A stretch of DNA of 64,000 nt from Gammaproteobacteria bacterium RIFCSPHIGHO2_12_FULL_39_24 (GTDB lineage: Bacteria > Pseudomonadota > Gammaproteobacteria > Coxiellales > Coxiellaceae). Positions 42,983 through 52,907 of the stretch are shown here, piece by piece. The stretch spans positions 62,001 to 126,000 of the forward strand of contig MGXZ01000022.1 in the NCBI GenBank assembly GCA_001802455.1, read 5' to 3'. A program made the position numbers and the translations under genes. The notes under the pieces were generated by a model. That model was given only the letters and a program-made list of their open reading frames with translations. It had not been told where the DNA came from and did no database searches. Within the stretch, counting starts at the first letter, position 1; each line of letters starts with the position of its first letter.

Positions 42983-43453
42983 TTAGGAGCAAGTTGCGGT
43001 TGCGCTTATGTTGTACTGACTTGGAAATGCACCTTCTGTGGCTTGTATGACAATTTGGCATTGGATATAAACACTATTTTTATAACCCACTATGGGGTTA
43101 CTCGATCCGCTCAGATAGGCAGAACTATTGGGGGTATTATTGTCAATATAGATTTCAACACTAGTCTTCTGTTGATTTCCATCAACAAAAACGGCGGTCA
43201 GGCTTGCAGGATTTGAATGGCCGCCAAAATCTGAATCTATGGTTGAAAATACGGTAGTCTGTGCTCTTGGACCGATGGACCACTGTTGCGAGGGTGGCGG
43301 ATTGTCCCAATTAACAGTCGTTACCTTATCCAGTGTAAAGGTAGCAAGGCTTTGATTATCAAAAACCACCGTCCAGTTAGCGGATAGCGCTGTACTGGTC
43401 ATGCCAAAAGTTAAACATAACGAAAGCATCAAATCCCGTAATTTTTTTTTCAT
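42983..43453 (-). CDS. Orphan secreted protein, second of a pair
   Basis: The 156-residue protein has a signal peptide (MKKKLRDLMLSLCLTFGMTS, then TALSA|NWTVVF). The mature chain is beta-rich, with short motifs FDNQSLATFTLDKVTTVNW and VEIYIDNNTPNSSAYL, and two C-terminal cysteines, the last one being the penultimate residue. No family is recognised. It may be a distant relative of the neighbouring gene (similar size and layout) but the sequences do not align clearly by eye. A TATACT-like -10 lies about 40 bp upstream. Confidence 0.65.
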   Translation of the reverse strand: MKKKLRDLMLSLCLTFGMTSTALSANWTVVFDNQSLATFTLDKVTTVNWDNPPPSQQWSIGPRAQTTVFSTIDSDFGGHSNPASLTAVFVDGNQQKTSVEIYIDNNTPNSSAYLSGSSNPIVGYKNSVYIQCQIVIQATEGAFPSQYNISATATCS

Positions 43454-43508
43454 CTCAACCCCGCCCTTGTTTATTAACTGGCTCCTAGTAGTTAGTATAG
43501 TACGTATT

Positions 43509-45620
43509 TCACAAGGTTCCTGTTTTCTTCGTTGTCACTTGCTGCAATGGTTTTTCAGAAGAAAGACCTTTGTAGTTTGCGGGTGTAGGTGGCGCAGGAG
43601 GTGGTGTAAATTCTTTTTGCGCAGTTACTTCTGCTGGTGTAGTTGCGGGTATTATTTTTTCTGCTATTTCTTCAACCACGGGAGCAATCATTGGCTTGTG
43701 TTCAACCGCTATTATTTTTTCCGCATTGGGTTGGCGATTACGATTATCACGATTTCGATTTTTGTCGCCGCGATTATCTCGGTTATCTCTGTTGTTTCTA
43801 TTATCTCGATTGTCACTACGCTGCGGTCTTTTTGATCTGTTGTCTGTTGATGCTCTTGGCAGAATAGGACTTGATTTCTCCGGTGTTGCCATTTGTTTTT
43901 TCGGCGCTGAATATTTTTTCGCAGGTTTTTTCGTTGTTTCCTCACTGCCAAACATGACATCCCATAATCGTTTAATTAATCCATTATTGTGTGGTTTTTT
44001 TGGCGCGGGAATTTGACCTTCATCCGTTAAATATTGCTGGATCGCTGGCTCCGCAACATGCGCTGGTGTGATGGGTTTTTGCGGTATCACATCTGCTTTT
44101 GGTACCTTCATTAATTTGTAACTGGGTGTTAATTTACTGTGTTCGTCACGTGTTGTTTTAATGTAATAATGTGGTGAATTGAGATGTTGATTGGGAATAA
44201 TAATGATTTGCACCGACGATTGCGTTTCGATTTCTTTTAACACATCACGTTTTTCATTGGTGATCAGTGTTGCAACATCAACTGGCAATTGCACTTGAAT
44301 TTGTGTGCCATTGCTGCGTGACGCATTTTCTTGAATCAAGTGAATAATGGAAATGGCAACGGATTCAACACTGCGGATGCTGCCGCGACCGTCGCAACGA
44401 GGACATGTGATTTCTGTGGAAACGCTCAGTGATGCGCGCAACCGTTGGCGTGACATTTCTAATAAACCAAAACGTGAAATACGTCCGATTTGAATGCGTG
44501 CACGATCGAGTCGCAACGCATTACGTAAGCGATTTTCTACGTCGCGTTGATTACGCACGGGTGTCATATCAATAAAATCGATTACGACCAATCCACCGAT
44601 ATCGCGAATACGTAATTGTTTTGCAATTTCATCCGCCGCTTCTAAATTCGTTTGCAATGCCGTTTCTTCAATGCTTGCACCTCGTGTTGCGCGTGCTGAG
44701 TTAATGTCAATAGCGACGAGTGCTTCTGAATGGTCAATAACAATGGATCCGCCAGAGGGCAATCGCACTTCACGTTGATAGGCTGCTTCAATTTGTCGCT
44801 CGATTTGAAAACGACTGAATAAAGGCATGGTGTCTGTGTAGAGTTTCATGTGTTCGATGAAATCAGGCCTGACTTGGCGAATATAATCTTTCGCGCGATG
44901 ATAAGCACTTGTGTCATCAATAATGACTTCGCTAATGTCTTGGCGTAAGTGATCGCGCACAGCGCGAATAATCACATCACTTTCTTGGTGAATTAAATAA
45001 GGGCCCGGCCTTGCAACTGCAGCTTGTTTAATAGCTTCCCAGTAACGTAGCAATACTTTTAAATCCCATTCCAATTCTTCTTTGGATCTACTGACACCAG
45101 CAGTGCGGATAATGATGCCCATGCCTTCTGGAATCGAAAGTTGCTCGATGATTTCACGTAGTTGATCGCGGTCATCGCCCTCAATACGACGTGAAATGCC
45201 GCCAGAATCGGGATTGTTTGGCATCAACACCAAATAACAGCCCGCTAGAGTGATAAAAGAGGTGAGTGCCGCGCCTTTTGTGCCGCGTTCTTCTTTGTCG
45301 ACTTGAACGACAATTTCCTGACCTTCTTTGAGAACTTTTTTGATATCAATATTTTCAAATGATTGATCTTCAACGGATGTTAAAAAATATTCCGGAGAAA
45401 TTTCTTTGAGCGGTAAAAAGCCGTGACGTTCCGATCCATAATCAACAAATACCGCGCCCAAGCTGGGCTCGATGCTGGTGATACGACCTTTGTAAATATT
45501 CGATTTTTTTTGTTCAAGACCAGGATGTTCAATATCCAAATCAATTAAAACAGAATCAGCAGTGATAGCAACACGCAGTTCATCAGCATGCGTTGCGTTG
45601 ATGAGCATTCTTTTAATCAT
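43509..45620 (-). CDS. rne: Ribonuclease E
   Basis: RNase E is the main endonuclease for mRNA decay and rRNA/tRNA processing and scaffolds the degradosome. The 703-residue protein has the S1 domain (NIYKGRITSIEPSLGAVFVD near 41) and the catalytic DNase I-like domain with Asp in ALVAIDINSARATRG and VVIDFIDMTPVRNQ. The Zn-link CPRCDGRGSIR lies near 405. The C-terminal half is short (E. coli 1061) and holds an Asn/Asp/Arg run (DNRDNRNNRDNR type, about 598-640) that should bind RNA, then a Pro/Ala tail. It is divergent from rluC, as in E. coli. Confidence 0.96.
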   Translation of the reverse strand: MIKRMLINATHADELRVAITADSVLIDLDIEHPGLEQKKSNIYKGRITSIEPSLGAVFVDYGSERHGFLPLKEISPEYFLTSVEDQSFENIDIKKVLKEGQEIVVQVDKEERGTKGAALTSFITLAGCYLVLMPNNPDSGGISRRIEGDDRDQLREIIEQLSIPEGMGIIIRTAGVSRSKEELEWDLKVLLRYWEAIKQAAVARPGPYLIHQESDVIIRAVRDHLRQDISEVIIDDTSAYHRAKDYIRQVRPDFIEHMKLYTDTMPLFSRFQIERQIEAAYQREVRLPSGGSIVIDHSEALVAIDINSARATRGASIEETALQTNLEAADEIAKQLRIRDIGGLVVIDFIDMTPVRNQRDVENRLRNALRLDRARIQIGRISRFGLLEMSRQRLRASLSVSTEITCPRCDGRGSIRSVESVAISIIHLIQENASRSNGTQIQVQLPVDVATLITNEKRDVLKEIETQSSVQIIIIPNQHLNSPHYYIKTTRDEHSKLTPSYKLMKVPKADVIPQKPITPAHVAEPAIQQYLTDEGQIPAPKKPHNNGLIKRLWDVMFGSEETTKKPAKKYSAPKKQMATPEKSSPILPRASTDNRSKRPQRSDNRDNRNNRDNRDNRGDKNRNRDNRNRQPNAEKIIAVEHKPMIAPVVEEIAEKIIPATTPAEVTAQKEFTPPPAPPTPANYKGLSSEKPLQQVTTKKTGTL

Positions 45621-46017
45621 TTTTGAGAAGCCTATATTTTTAGGCGCTCAGTGACAATTGCTCACGTAACGGTGGCTTGAGGTTTTCTATGAAAGCTGTT
45701 TGTAACTTCATGTGTCCCGAACCTATCAGTGTTGCTGCGAAGCTATTGCTTTTATCTCGTGCAACCCGAATCTGCCATTAGTGCTCTTTGTTAAGTCTTT
45801 GAGCGCGATTAATGTTATGTCATTCATGTTGGTTTTATCCGTGATAAATGACTTGTATTTTTATTCTTAAAATTCATTTGTTATGCGGCATAAAAAATAA
45901 TACGGAGAATAACGTGCCGATAGTAACAGGATTTGGTGAGTTCATCAATATAATATCGCAAGATTTTTTCATCAATACCCGATACAATACCGCGTCCTTA
46001 AATTGAGGGAGTGTGAT
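45621..46017. promoter_or_regulatory. Divergent rne/rluC regulatory region with a hairpin over the rne ribosome site
   Basis: This 397-bp gap separates rne (minus) and rluC (plus). On the rne strand GCCTA and TAGGC (45646-45631) form a stem holding the only SD-like AGG, 11 nt before the ATG at 45620. The length resembles the long autoregulatory rne leader of E. coli, but I see no sequence similarity to it. TACAAT at 45983-45988 may be the rluC -10. Confidence 0.5.
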
Positions 46018-46953
46018 GTGCAAGCCAAAATAGTCATCGTTGATGAGTCGGCCGTTGGTCAACGAGTCGATAACTTTTTGGTTAACCAATTAAAAGGCGT
46101 GCCACATTCGCGCATTTACCGTGCTTTGCGTAAAGGCGAAGTGCGCGTGAACAAAGGGCGCGTGCAAGCGGTCTATAAATTACGTTTGGGCGATGTTGTA
46201 CGTTTACCGCCCTTGCGTGTTTCTGAAACGACGATCATTAGACCATCCGATCGATTAGTAGACTGCCTCAAACGATCTATTATTTTTGAGAACAATGACT
46301 TTATTGTATTAAACAAACCAGCGGGCTTGGCAGTGCACGCTGGAACGGATGTGCAGTGCGGGTTAATTGAAGCGTTTCGTTTTATGCGCCCTGATATTAA
46401 AAATTTATCGCTCGTGCATCGTTTAGATCGAGAAACCTCAGGTTGTTTATTGTTAGCTAAAAATCGTCCGACATTATTGGCATTACAAGTATTGCAAAAA
46501 GCACATGCGATTGAAAAAACATATCTGTTGTTAGTTGTTGGCAGTTGGCGGCTTGGAAAAAAACAAGTGTCATTGTCATTATCAAAAAATAAATTGATTG
46601 GTGGCGAACGAATGGTTATTGCGGATGAAGGTGGAAAATCATCCGAAACACTTTTTGAGCCAATAAAACAATTTGAAGATCGCACTTTATTGCGTGCAAA
46701 ATTAATTACAGGGCGCACACATCAAATTCGCGTGCATGTTGCGCATTTTAATCACCCTATTATTGGTGATGAAAAATATGGTGATCGTATTATGAATAAA
46801 AAATTTTCGGAAAAATTAAGAGAAAAACGTTTATTTTTGCACGCGGAAAAACTAGTATTTACCTTGCCAGGACAGAAGCAATTTGTGTTTGAAGCACCAA
46901 CAGAATTTGTGCGAGCGGGAGTGGGAGAAAATGCAAATACCAAAAACAGTTGA
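46018..46953 (+). CDS. rluC: 23S rRNA pseudouridine synthase RluC
   Basis: RluC makes pseudouridines 955, 2504 and 2580 of 23S rRNA. The product has an S4 RNA-binding domain (GQRVDNFLVNQLKGVPHSRI, then KGEVRVNKGR) and the catalytic RluA-type motif VHRLDRETSGCLLLAK near residue 140. LITGRTHQIRVHVAHFNHPI follows. I start at the GTG 46018, seven bases after GAGGGA; a TTG at 46003 would add five residues. The 3' end overlaps yceD by 23 bp, within GGGAGT-type hexamers. Confidence 0.94.
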   Translation: MQAKIVIVDESAVGQRVDNFLVNQLKGVPHSRIYRALRKGEVRVNKGRVQAVYKLRLGDVVRLPPLRVSETTIIRPSDRLVDCLKRSIIFENNDFIVLNKPAGLAVHAGTDVQCGLIEAFRFMRPDIKNLSLVHRLDRETSGCLLLAKNRPTLLALQVLQKAHAIEKTYLLLVVGSWRLGKKQVSLSLSKNKLIGGERMVIADEGGKSSETLFEPIKQFEDRTLLRAKLITGRTHQIRVHVAHFNHPIIGDEKYGDRIMNKKFSEKLREKRLFLHAEKLVFTLPGQKQFVFEAPTEFVRAGVGENANTKNS

Positions 46954-47362
46954 TCCAATCAAACTCGCAAAACAAAAAACACAATTAAGCGGCGAAATAT
47001 CGCTGGCGACTTGTGCGCGTTTGCAGGAAATAGCAGATCAAAAAAATAATCACGCCACAGTTGATTTAACATTTGGCCAAGATGAAGCGCGTATTTATTT
47101 TATTCGTGGGAATATTCACGCAATGGTCAATGTGATTTGTCAGCGATGCAATTCGTCAATGCCGTTAGAAATGGACGTTTCGTTCTTGTTAAGTCCAGTT
47201 GTATCGGAAGAGCATGTTAAAAAACTACCAAATCAGTACGAGCCGATTGTGATGGCTGATGATCATGTTAACTTGTGTGAAGCGGTTGAAGATGAGATTT
47301 TGTTGGCTCTTCCAATGATTCCAAAGCATGAGCAATGTACTCTCACTCCCATGCACACTTAA
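46931..47362 (+). CDS. yceD: YceD/DUF177 family protein (rRNA accumulation)
   Basis: The 143-residue protein starts MQIPKTVDPIKLAKQKTQLS at the ATG 46931, after GGGAG. The DUF177 core is seen in the paired cysteines VICQRCNSSMPLEMDV and the distal VEDEILLALPMIPKHE. YceD is tied to 23S rRNA accumulation and is nearly always placed before rpmF, as here (67-bp gap). The gene overlaps the end of rluC. Confidence 0.92.
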   Translation: MQIPKTVDPIKLAKQKTQLSGEISLATCARLQEIADQKNNHATVDLTFGQDEARIYFIRGNIHAMVNVICQRCNSSMPLEMDVSFLLSPVVSEEHVKKLPNQYEPIVMADDHVNLCEAVEDEILLALPMIPKHEQCTLTPMHT

Positions 47363-47429
47363 TCTTGCAGTCAATTAACAACCTGTTATACTTCCCACCT
47401 CAAATTACACAGATTTTTGGAGTTAAATC

Positions 47430-47615
47430 ATGGCAGTTCAAAAAAGCCGCGTTACCCGTTCTCGTCGTGGCATGCGTCGTTCGCATGATGCTTTGACAGC
47501 ACGTTGTGTTTCAACGGACGCTGAAACCGGTGAAAGACATTTACGCCATCACATGACATCCGATGGGTTTTATCGTGGTCGTGAAGTAATCGCGAAAGCA
47601 CAAAAAGAAGAATGA
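47430..47615 (+). CDS. rpmF: Ribosomal protein L32
   Basis: The 61-residue protein [20 protein letters not shown] is L32 of the large ribosomal subunit. The cysteine-pair zinc site of some L32 forms is absent; it has the C-minus type sequence with one Cys ([12 protein letters not shown]) and ends [18 protein letters not shown] precedes the ATG. It overlaps plsX by 4 bp (ATGA), the usual rpmF-plsX coupling. Confidence 0.97.
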   Translation: MAVQKSRVTRSRRGMRRSHDALTARCVSTDAETGERHLRHHMTSDGFYRGREVIAKAQKEE

Positions 47616-48637
47616 AAACAATTTCAATTGATGTAATGGGAGGTGATCACGGTTCTCGTGTTACTGTTCCCGCTGCATTATCAGTTTTAAAAAAACACCC
47701 TGATTTGAAATTGATTTTCGTGGGCTTAGTTGATCAATTGCAACCTGAATTATCAAAAGCTGATTCCGCGCTTAAAAATAGATTTGAAATTCAATCCGCC
47801 TCTGAAGTGGTGATGATGGATGAATCACCTGCTGTTGCACTCCGTTCGAAAAAAGATTCTTCGATGCGTATCGCCATTAATGCAGTGAAAGAAGGTCGTG
47901 CGCAAGCGTGTGTTTCTGCCGGCAATACGGGTGCATTAATGGCAACGGCACGTTTTGTATTAAAAACATTACCCTCAATTGATCGACCTGCCATTTTAGC
48001 GCGTTTTCCAACGATGAGCGGTAGAGATGTGCGCGTATTGGATTTGGGGGCGAATGTGGATTCAACGCCAGAACATTTATTTCAGTTTGCGGTAATGGGT
48101 TCTGTGGTTGCAAAATCCGTTGATAATGTGCCGCATCCTTCCGTTGGCCTTTTAAATGTCGGCTCAGAAGATATCAAAGGTAATGAACAAGTCAAAAATG
48201 CCGCGCAATTATTATCGCAATGCAAAGAAATTAATTATGTTGGTTTTGTTGAAGGCGATGATATTTTTCGCGGCAACACCGATGTAGTGGTTTGTGATGG
48301 ATTCGTTGGAAATTCAGTATTAAAAGCGTGCGAAGGAACATTACGATTAATAGCAGAATTTACCAAACAAGAAATCAAAAAAAATTGGTTAACCCAATTA
48401 TCTGTTTTACCCGCAATGCTTGTATTAAATCGTTTAAAGAATCGTATCGATCCACGCAAAAAAAATGGCGCTACTTTTTTAGGATTAAATGGTGTAGTAA
48501 TTAAAAGTCATGGTGGTGCGGATCAATTTGCTTTTGCTTGCGCAATTGAGCAAGCGATTATGGAAATTGAAAAAAATGTTCCTGGGTTAATTCGAGAACA
48601 AGTAGGTAATATACTGAGTAGGAGTGGGAGTGAGTAA
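47612..48637 (+). CDS. plsX: Phosphate acyltransferase PlsX
   Basis: PlsX converts acyl-ACP to acyl-phosphate for phospholipid synthesis. The 341-residue protein has [60 protein letters not shown] and [15 protein letters not shown], all family signatures. It overlaps rpmF upstream and fabH downstream (8-14 bp depending on the fabH start). Confidence 0.96.
   Translation: MKTISIDVMGGDHGSRVTVPAALSVLKKHPDLKLIFVGLVDQLQPELSKADSALKNRFEIQSASEVVMMDESPAVALRSKKDSSMRIAINAVKEGRAQACVSAGNTGALMATARFVLKTLPSIDRPAILARFPTMSGRDVRVLDLGANVDSTPEHLFQFAVMGSVVAKSVDNVPHPSVGLLNVGSEDIKGNEQVKNAAQLLSQCKEINYVGFVEGDDIFRGNTDVVVCDGFVGNSVLKACEGTLRLIAEFTKQEIKKNWLTQLSVLPAMLVLNRLKNRIDPRKKNGATFLGLNGVVIKSHGGADQFAFACAIEQAIMEIEKNVPGLIREQVGNILSRSGSE
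48619..48632 (+). repeat. Hexamer repeat at the fabH start
   Basis: TAGGAGTGGGAGTG contains two GGAGTG-type units, so two GTG start codons (48624 and 48630) each have GGAG just before or over them. It lies inside the last codons of plsX. Confidence 0.65.
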
Positions 48638-49595
48638 AGTATATTCTACAATTCTTGGTACGGGTTCTTACCTCCCCAAAAAAATCTTAACCAACGCCGA
48701 TTTGGAAAAAATGGTTGATACCACCGATGAGTGGATTGTGCAACGTGTTGGTATCAAGCGTCGACATTTGGTGGGCGAGAGTGGTGATACTACTTCTTCT
48801 ATGGCGATTGCTGCAGCACGTGCTGCGATTACAGCAGCAAAATTACTGCCTAATGATATTGATTTAATTTTGGTTGGCACCGCATCTCCTGATCGCCTGT
48901 TTCCCAGTGTTGCTTGTGAAATTCAAAAACAGCTCGGTATCACGAATGAATGTCCTGCATTTGATGTTTCCGCTGCGTGCGCTGGATTTATTTATGGCAT
49001 GAGTATTGCCGATCAATACATTCGCACGGGTACGGCAAAAAATGTTTTAGTGGTGGGGGTTGATACATTATCTGCAGTGACAGATTGGACAGATCGTGGA
49101 TCGTGCATTTTATTTGGCGATGGTGCGGGTGCCGTTATTGTTTCCGCGAGTGAAAACCCCGGATTGCTTGCAACGCATATTCACGCTGATGGACAATATG
49201 CTGATTTGTTATTTGCTGAAAGTGCTTTGTTTTCAGATAAAGCAAAAAATTATATTCAAATGCAAGGTAGCGAAGTATTTAAAGTGGCTGTTACAAAACT
49301 AGGCGAAATTGTCGATCAAACACTCACAAAAGCAGGTATTGATAAAACAGAAATTGATTGGCTGATTCCGCATCAAGCGAATATGCGCATCATTCAAGCG
49401 ATGGCGAAAAAATTAACCATGCCGATGGAAAAAGTAGTATTAACGATTGAAGAACATGGCAACACGTCTGCTGCATCGATTCCATTAGCGCTCGATTTTG
49501 CAGTAAAAAATAATAAAATCAAACGTGGTGATAAATTATTATTAGAAGCGTTTGGCGCAGGATTTGCGTGGGGATCGGCGTTGGTGGTTTATTAG
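48630..49595 (+). CDS. fabH: 3-oxoacyl-ACP synthase III (FabH)
   Basis: FabH starts fatty-acid synthesis by condensing acetyl-CoA with malonyl-ACP. The 321-residue product has the catalytic Cys in [15 protein letters not shown] (near 111), His in [12 protein letters not shown] (near 248) and Asn in [15 protein letters not shown] chose the second GTG (48630, [17 protein letters not shown]), with AGGAG five bases ahead; 48624 adds two residues. It belongs to the plsX-fabH-fabD-fabG-acpP-fabF operon. Confidence 0.96.
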   Translation: MSKVYSTILGTGSYLPKKILTNADLEKMVDTTDEWIVQRVGIKRRHLVGESGDTTSSMAIAAARAAITAAKLLPNDIDLILVGTASPDRLFPSVACEIQKQLGITNECPAFDVSAACAGFIYGMSIADQYIRTGTAKNVLVVGVDTLSAVTDWTDRGSCILFGDGAGAVIVSASENPGLLATHIHADGQYADLLFAESALFSDKAKNYIQMQGSEVFKVAVTKLGEIVDQTLTKAGIDKTEIDWLIPHQANMRIIQAMAKKLTMPMEKVVLTIEEHGNTSAASIPLALDFAVKNNKIKRGDKLLLEAFGAGFAWGSALVVY

Positions 49596-49620
49596 TGATC
49601 TGGTATTTGCTCGGAGATGT

Positions 49621-49642
49621 CTGATAACTGATAACTGATAAC
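49621..49642. repeat. Heptamer tandem repeat upstream of fabD
   Basis: Three ACTGATA units lie in the 64-bp gap between fabH and fabD, ending 17 bp before the fabD ATG. Confidence 0.85.
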
Positions 49643-49659
49643 GGGTATGGAGTAACAAC

Positions 49660-50553
49660 ATGACACAGTTTGCCATTCTCTTCCCCGGCCAAGGCTCACA
49701 ATCTGTCGGCATGCTGTCTGATTTACCCGAAAAATTTTCGCGCGTGAAAAATATTTTTGACAACGCATCATCTATTTTAGGTTATGATTTGTGGGATTTA
49801 GTGCAAAATGGCCCTGCTGAAAAATTAGATCAAACGGAATTGACACAGCCTGCATTATTAGCGGCGGATGTGGCTGTTTTTGAATATTGGAAATTAACAC
49901 ACACAGAAACCCCGATGTTTTTAGCGGGGCATAGTTTAGGGGAATATGCAGCACTGGTATGCGCAGAAGCAATTCAATTTGAAGATGCTATTGCATTAGT
50001 GGCTGCGCGTGGAAAATTTATGCAAGAAGCGGTACCCGCTGGTTTTGGTGCAATGGCAGCGATTATCGGATTAGCAGATCAAGATGTTGTTGCAATTTGC
50101 AACAGCGCATCATCTGCGGGAATGGTGAGTCCTGCGAATTTTAATTCGATTGGACAAATTGTGATTGCCGGTGAAAATAAAGCGGTTGAAAAAGCCATTG
50201 CGTTAGCGCAAGAAAAAGGGGCGAAAATAGCGAAAAAAATTCCGGTGAGTGTGCCATCACATTGTGCGCTCATGCAAAATGCAGCGGATAAAATGGCAGA
50301 AAAATTAAAATCAGTTGCAATTAAAAAACCACTGATACCCGTGATTCACAATGTTGACGTGATGAGTTATGATGCGCCAGAAAAAATTTGTGATGCGCTC
50401 ATTCGTCAATTAATTTCTCCCGTGCGTTGGGTTGAAACCATTCAATTTATGATTAACCATCATGTGAAAACATTTTATGAATGCGGACCAGGGAAAGTGT
50501 TGAGTGGGTTGAATAAAAGAATTTCGAAAGAAATCGTGAGTGAGAGTATATGA
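49660..50553 (+). CDS. fabD: Malonyl-CoA-ACP transacylase (FabD)
   Basis: FabD loads malonate onto acyl carrier protein. The 297-residue protein begins FAILFPGQGSQSVGM and has the nucleophile motif LAGHSLGEYAALVCAEA near residue 90, with the catalytic His in VPSHCALM near 200. Length is slightly under E. coli FabD (309). The stop overlaps fabG (ATGA). Confidence 0.96.
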   Translation: MTQFAILFPGQGSQSVGMLSDLPEKFSRVKNIFDNASSILGYDLWDLVQNGPAEKLDQTELTQPALLAADVAVFEYWKLTHTETPMFLAGHSLGEYAALVCAEAIQFEDAIALVAARGKFMQEAVPAGFGAMAAIIGLADQDVVAICNSASSAGMVSPANFNSIGQIVIAGENKAVEKAIALAQEKGAKIAKKIPVSVPSHCALMQNAADKMAEKLKSVAIKKPLIPVIHNVDVMSYDAPEKICDALIRQLISPVRWVETIQFMINHHVKTFYECGPGKVLSGLNKRISKEIVSESI

Positions 50554-51269
50554 TGTCATTTAAAAACAAAGTTGTTTTTATTACCGGCGCCAGCCGTGGT
50601 ATTGGTTATGCGATTGCAAAAACATTTTACGAACAAGATGCAACGGTAATTGGCACGGCAACAACGGAAGCTGGTGCAAAAAATATTCCGGGCCACGGAA
50701 TTATTTTAAATGTATGTGATGCGCTTGCTGTTGAAAAAGCATTCGAAGCAATTCAATCAACATTCGGCGCGCCCGCCATTTTAATTAATAATGCGGGAAT
50801 TACCGAAGATAATTTGACTGTGCGCATGAAACCAGAACAATGGGATCGTGTCATTGATACGAATTTAAATGCAGTTTATCGCACCACAAAAGCGTGTTTG
50901 CGTCATATGATGAAAGCACGTTGGGGGCGAATTATTAATATCACATCAGTGGTTGCAGTAACTGGAAATCCGGGTCAAGCGAATTATTGCGCGGCAAAAG
51001 CAGGCATGATTGGTTTTACCAAAGCGGTTGCCGCGGAAATGGCGAGTGTCGGCATTACTGTCAATGCTATTGCACCTGGATTTATTCAAACGGATATGAC
51101 GGATAAATTAGATGAAAAACAGCAAGAAGCGATTTTGTCGCAAATTCCCGCGAAAAAAATGGGTGACGTTTCAGATATCACTCATGCAGTGTTATTTTTG
51201 GCGTCCGATGCGTCAGCGTACATCACCGGACAAACCTTGCATATCAACGGTGGAATGTATATGGCGTGA
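50550..51269 (+). CDS. fabG: 3-oxoacyl-ACP reductase (FabG)
   Basis: FabG is the NADPH-dependent ketoreductase of fatty-acid elongation. The 239-residue short-chain dehydrogenase has the cofactor motif VFITGASRGIGYAIAK, ILINNAGITEDN, the active-site ITSVVAVTGNPGQANYCAAK (Ser, Tyr, Lys) and VNAIAPGFIQTDMT. Two in-frame ATGs (50550, 50553) overlap the fabD stop. Confidence 0.96.
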   Translation: MMSFKNKVVFITGASRGIGYAIAKTFYEQDATVIGTATTEAGAKNIPGHGIILNVCDALAVEKAFEAIQSTFGAPAILINNAGITEDNLTVRMKPEQWDRVIDTNLNAVYRTTKACLRHMMKARWGRIINITSVVAVTGNPGQANYCAAKAGMIGFTKAVAAEMASVGITVNAIAPGFIQTDMTDKLDEKQQEAILSQIPAKKMGDVSDITHAVLFLASDASAYITGQTLHINGGMYMA

Positions 51270-51342
51270 ATGCTAGAATTCGCGTTTTGATGAAAGTTAT
51301 CAGTGTGAGTGTGTCGGATGGTAATCTTGATTATTCATATCT

Positions 51343-51389
51343 ACTGATAACTGATAACTGATAACTGATAACTGATAACTGATAACTGA
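51343..51389. repeat. Heptamer tandem repeat upstream of acpP
   Basis: Six full ACTGATA units and a partial one, all identical, lie in the 138-bp gap between fabG and acpP, ending just before the acpP ribosome site (AGAGGA at about 51394). It is the longest perfect array of this heptamer in the window. Confidence 0.93.
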
Positions 51390-51407
51390 AAATAGAGGAC
51401 TATAAAA

Positions 51408-51650
51408 ATGGCAGCAAGTATTGAAGCACGCGTTAAGAAAATTGTGATTGAACAATTGGGCGTGAAAGAAGATGAGGTAAAAAATAATGCTTCTTTTGTC
51501 GATGATTTGGGCGCGGATTCTTTGGATACCGTTGAGTTGGTCATGGCGCTGGAAGAAGAATTCAATTGCGAAATTAAAGATGAAGAAGCAGAAAAAATCA
51601 CTACGGTACAACAAGCTATCGATTTCATCAAAGAGCGCGCTGGAGAATAA
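51408..51650 (+). CDS. acpP: Acyl carrier protein
   Basis: AcpP carries the growing acyl chain on phosphopantetheine attached to Ser in [20 protein letters not shown] (Ser near residue 38). The 80-residue acidic protein has the usual ending [22 protein letters not shown] lies nine bases before the ATG, directly after the heptamer repeat array. fabF starts 4 bp after the stop. Confidence 0.97.
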   Translation: MAASIEARVKKIVIEQLGVKEDEVKNNASFVDDLGADSLDTVELVMALEEEFNCEIKDEEAEKITTVQQAIDFIKERAGE

Positions 51651-51653
51651 AGC

Positions 51654-52895
51654 GTGATAAAAAGACGTGTTGTTATAACGGGAATGGGAATGGTGAGTTC
51701 CCTAGGAAATACAGTTAGAACAACGTGGGATGCGATTTTAGCTGCAAAAAGCGGTGTTGCGCATATCACTCGTTTTGACGCATCTGTCATGACCACGCAA
51801 ATTGCTGCGGAAGTAAAAAATTTTGATCCATCGTTGGCAGTAGATCCAAAAGAAGCGCGGCGTTTTGATACGTTTGTGCTTTTTGCAGTTGAAGCAGCAA
51901 GACAAGCGATGGAAGATTCTGGTTTGATCATCACAGAAGAAAATGCATCACGCGCAGGTTGTGCAATTGGCGCGGGAATTGGTGGATTAGGTCAAATTGA
52001 ACGAAATCGTGATGCTTTTGTACAAGGCGGTCCACGCAAGATTTCTCCTTTTTTTATTATTGGTGCCATTGTCAATATGGCGCCGGGTCTTGTTTCAATG
52101 AAATATAATTTGCAAGGCCCCAATATTTCTATCGTGACCGCTTGTACAACGGGCTCGCATAACATTGGTGATGCAGCACGTATGATTGCTTACGGTGATG
52201 CAGATGTGATGTTGGCGGGTGGTACAGAAATGGTGACAACCGAATTAGGTATCGGTGGATTTAATGTTATCAAAGCATTGTCGACACGCAATGATGCACC
52301 AGAAAAAGCAAGTAGGCCGTGGGATCGTGATCGCGATGGTTTTGTTTTAGGCGAAGGCGCGGGTGTTTTAGTTTTAGAAGAATTAGAGCATGCCAAAAAA
52401 CGCGGCGCAAAAATTTATGCGGAACTGGCAGGTTACGGAATGAGTGCAGATGCATTTCATCCCACCGCACCTGAGCCGAATGCACGCGGCACATCGCAAG
52501 CGATTACCAATGCATTGCATGATGCAAAATTAAATCCAGGCGATATCGATTATATTAACGCACATGGTACATCGACCATGGCTGATCCATTGGAAGTGTT
52601 GGCAGTGAAAAAGGCGCTTGGGAATCATGCGCAACATTGTATGATGAGCTCAACCAAATCGATGACCGGTCATTTGTTGGGTGCGGCAGGTGCAGTGGAG
52701 GCGATTTTCTCTGTTTTAGCAATTCGCGATCAAGTGGCACCGCCCACCATCAATTTGGATAATCCTGATGAAGGTTGCGATATGGATTTGGTTCCACATG
52801 AAGCGCGTCAAGCCGTTATTGACGTGGTGATATCAAATTCGTTTGGATTTGGCGGCACTAATGGTAGTCTGGTATTTAAGAAATATTTATCGTGA
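51654..52895 (+). CDS. fabF: 3-oxoacyl-ACP synthase II (FabF)
   Basis: FabF performs chain-elongating condensations and temperature control of unsaturated fatty acids. The 413-residue protein starts at a GTG ([20 protein letters not shown]). It has the nucleophile in [17 protein letters not shown] (near 163), the His motifs [14 protein letters not shown] and [18 protein letters not shown], and the C-terminal [15 protein letters not shown]. It follows acpP as in E. coli; mltG follows after 12 bp. Confidence 0.97.
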   Translation: MIKRRVVITGMGMVSSLGNTVRTTWDAILAAKSGVAHITRFDASVMTTQIAAEVKNFDPSLAVDPKEARRFDTFVLFAVEAARQAMEDSGLIITEENASRAGCAIGAGIGGLGQIERNRDAFVQGGPRKISPFFIIGAIVNMAPGLVSMKYNLQGPNISIVTACTTGSHNIGDAARMIAYGDADVMLAGGTEMVTTELGIGGFNVIKALSTRNDAPEKASRPWDRDRDGFVLGEGAGVLVLEELEHAKKRGAKIYAELAGYGMSADAFHPTAPEPNARGTSQAITNALHDAKLNPGDIDYINAHGTSTMADPLEVLAVKKALGNHAQHCMMSSTKSMTGHLLGAAGAVEAIFSVLAIRDQVAPPTINLDNPDEGCDMDLVPHEARQAVIDVVISNSFGFGGTNGSLVFKKYLS

Positions 52896-52907
52896 CCATT
52901 TGCACCT

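Noticed and set aside
43401..43835. 144-codon plus-strand frame
   Set aside because: It is antisense to the low-complexity tail of rne and to the start of the secreted-protein gene.
51341..51934. 197-codon minus-strand frame across acpP and fabF
   Set aside because: It is antisense to two certain genes and its end is heptamer repeat translation.
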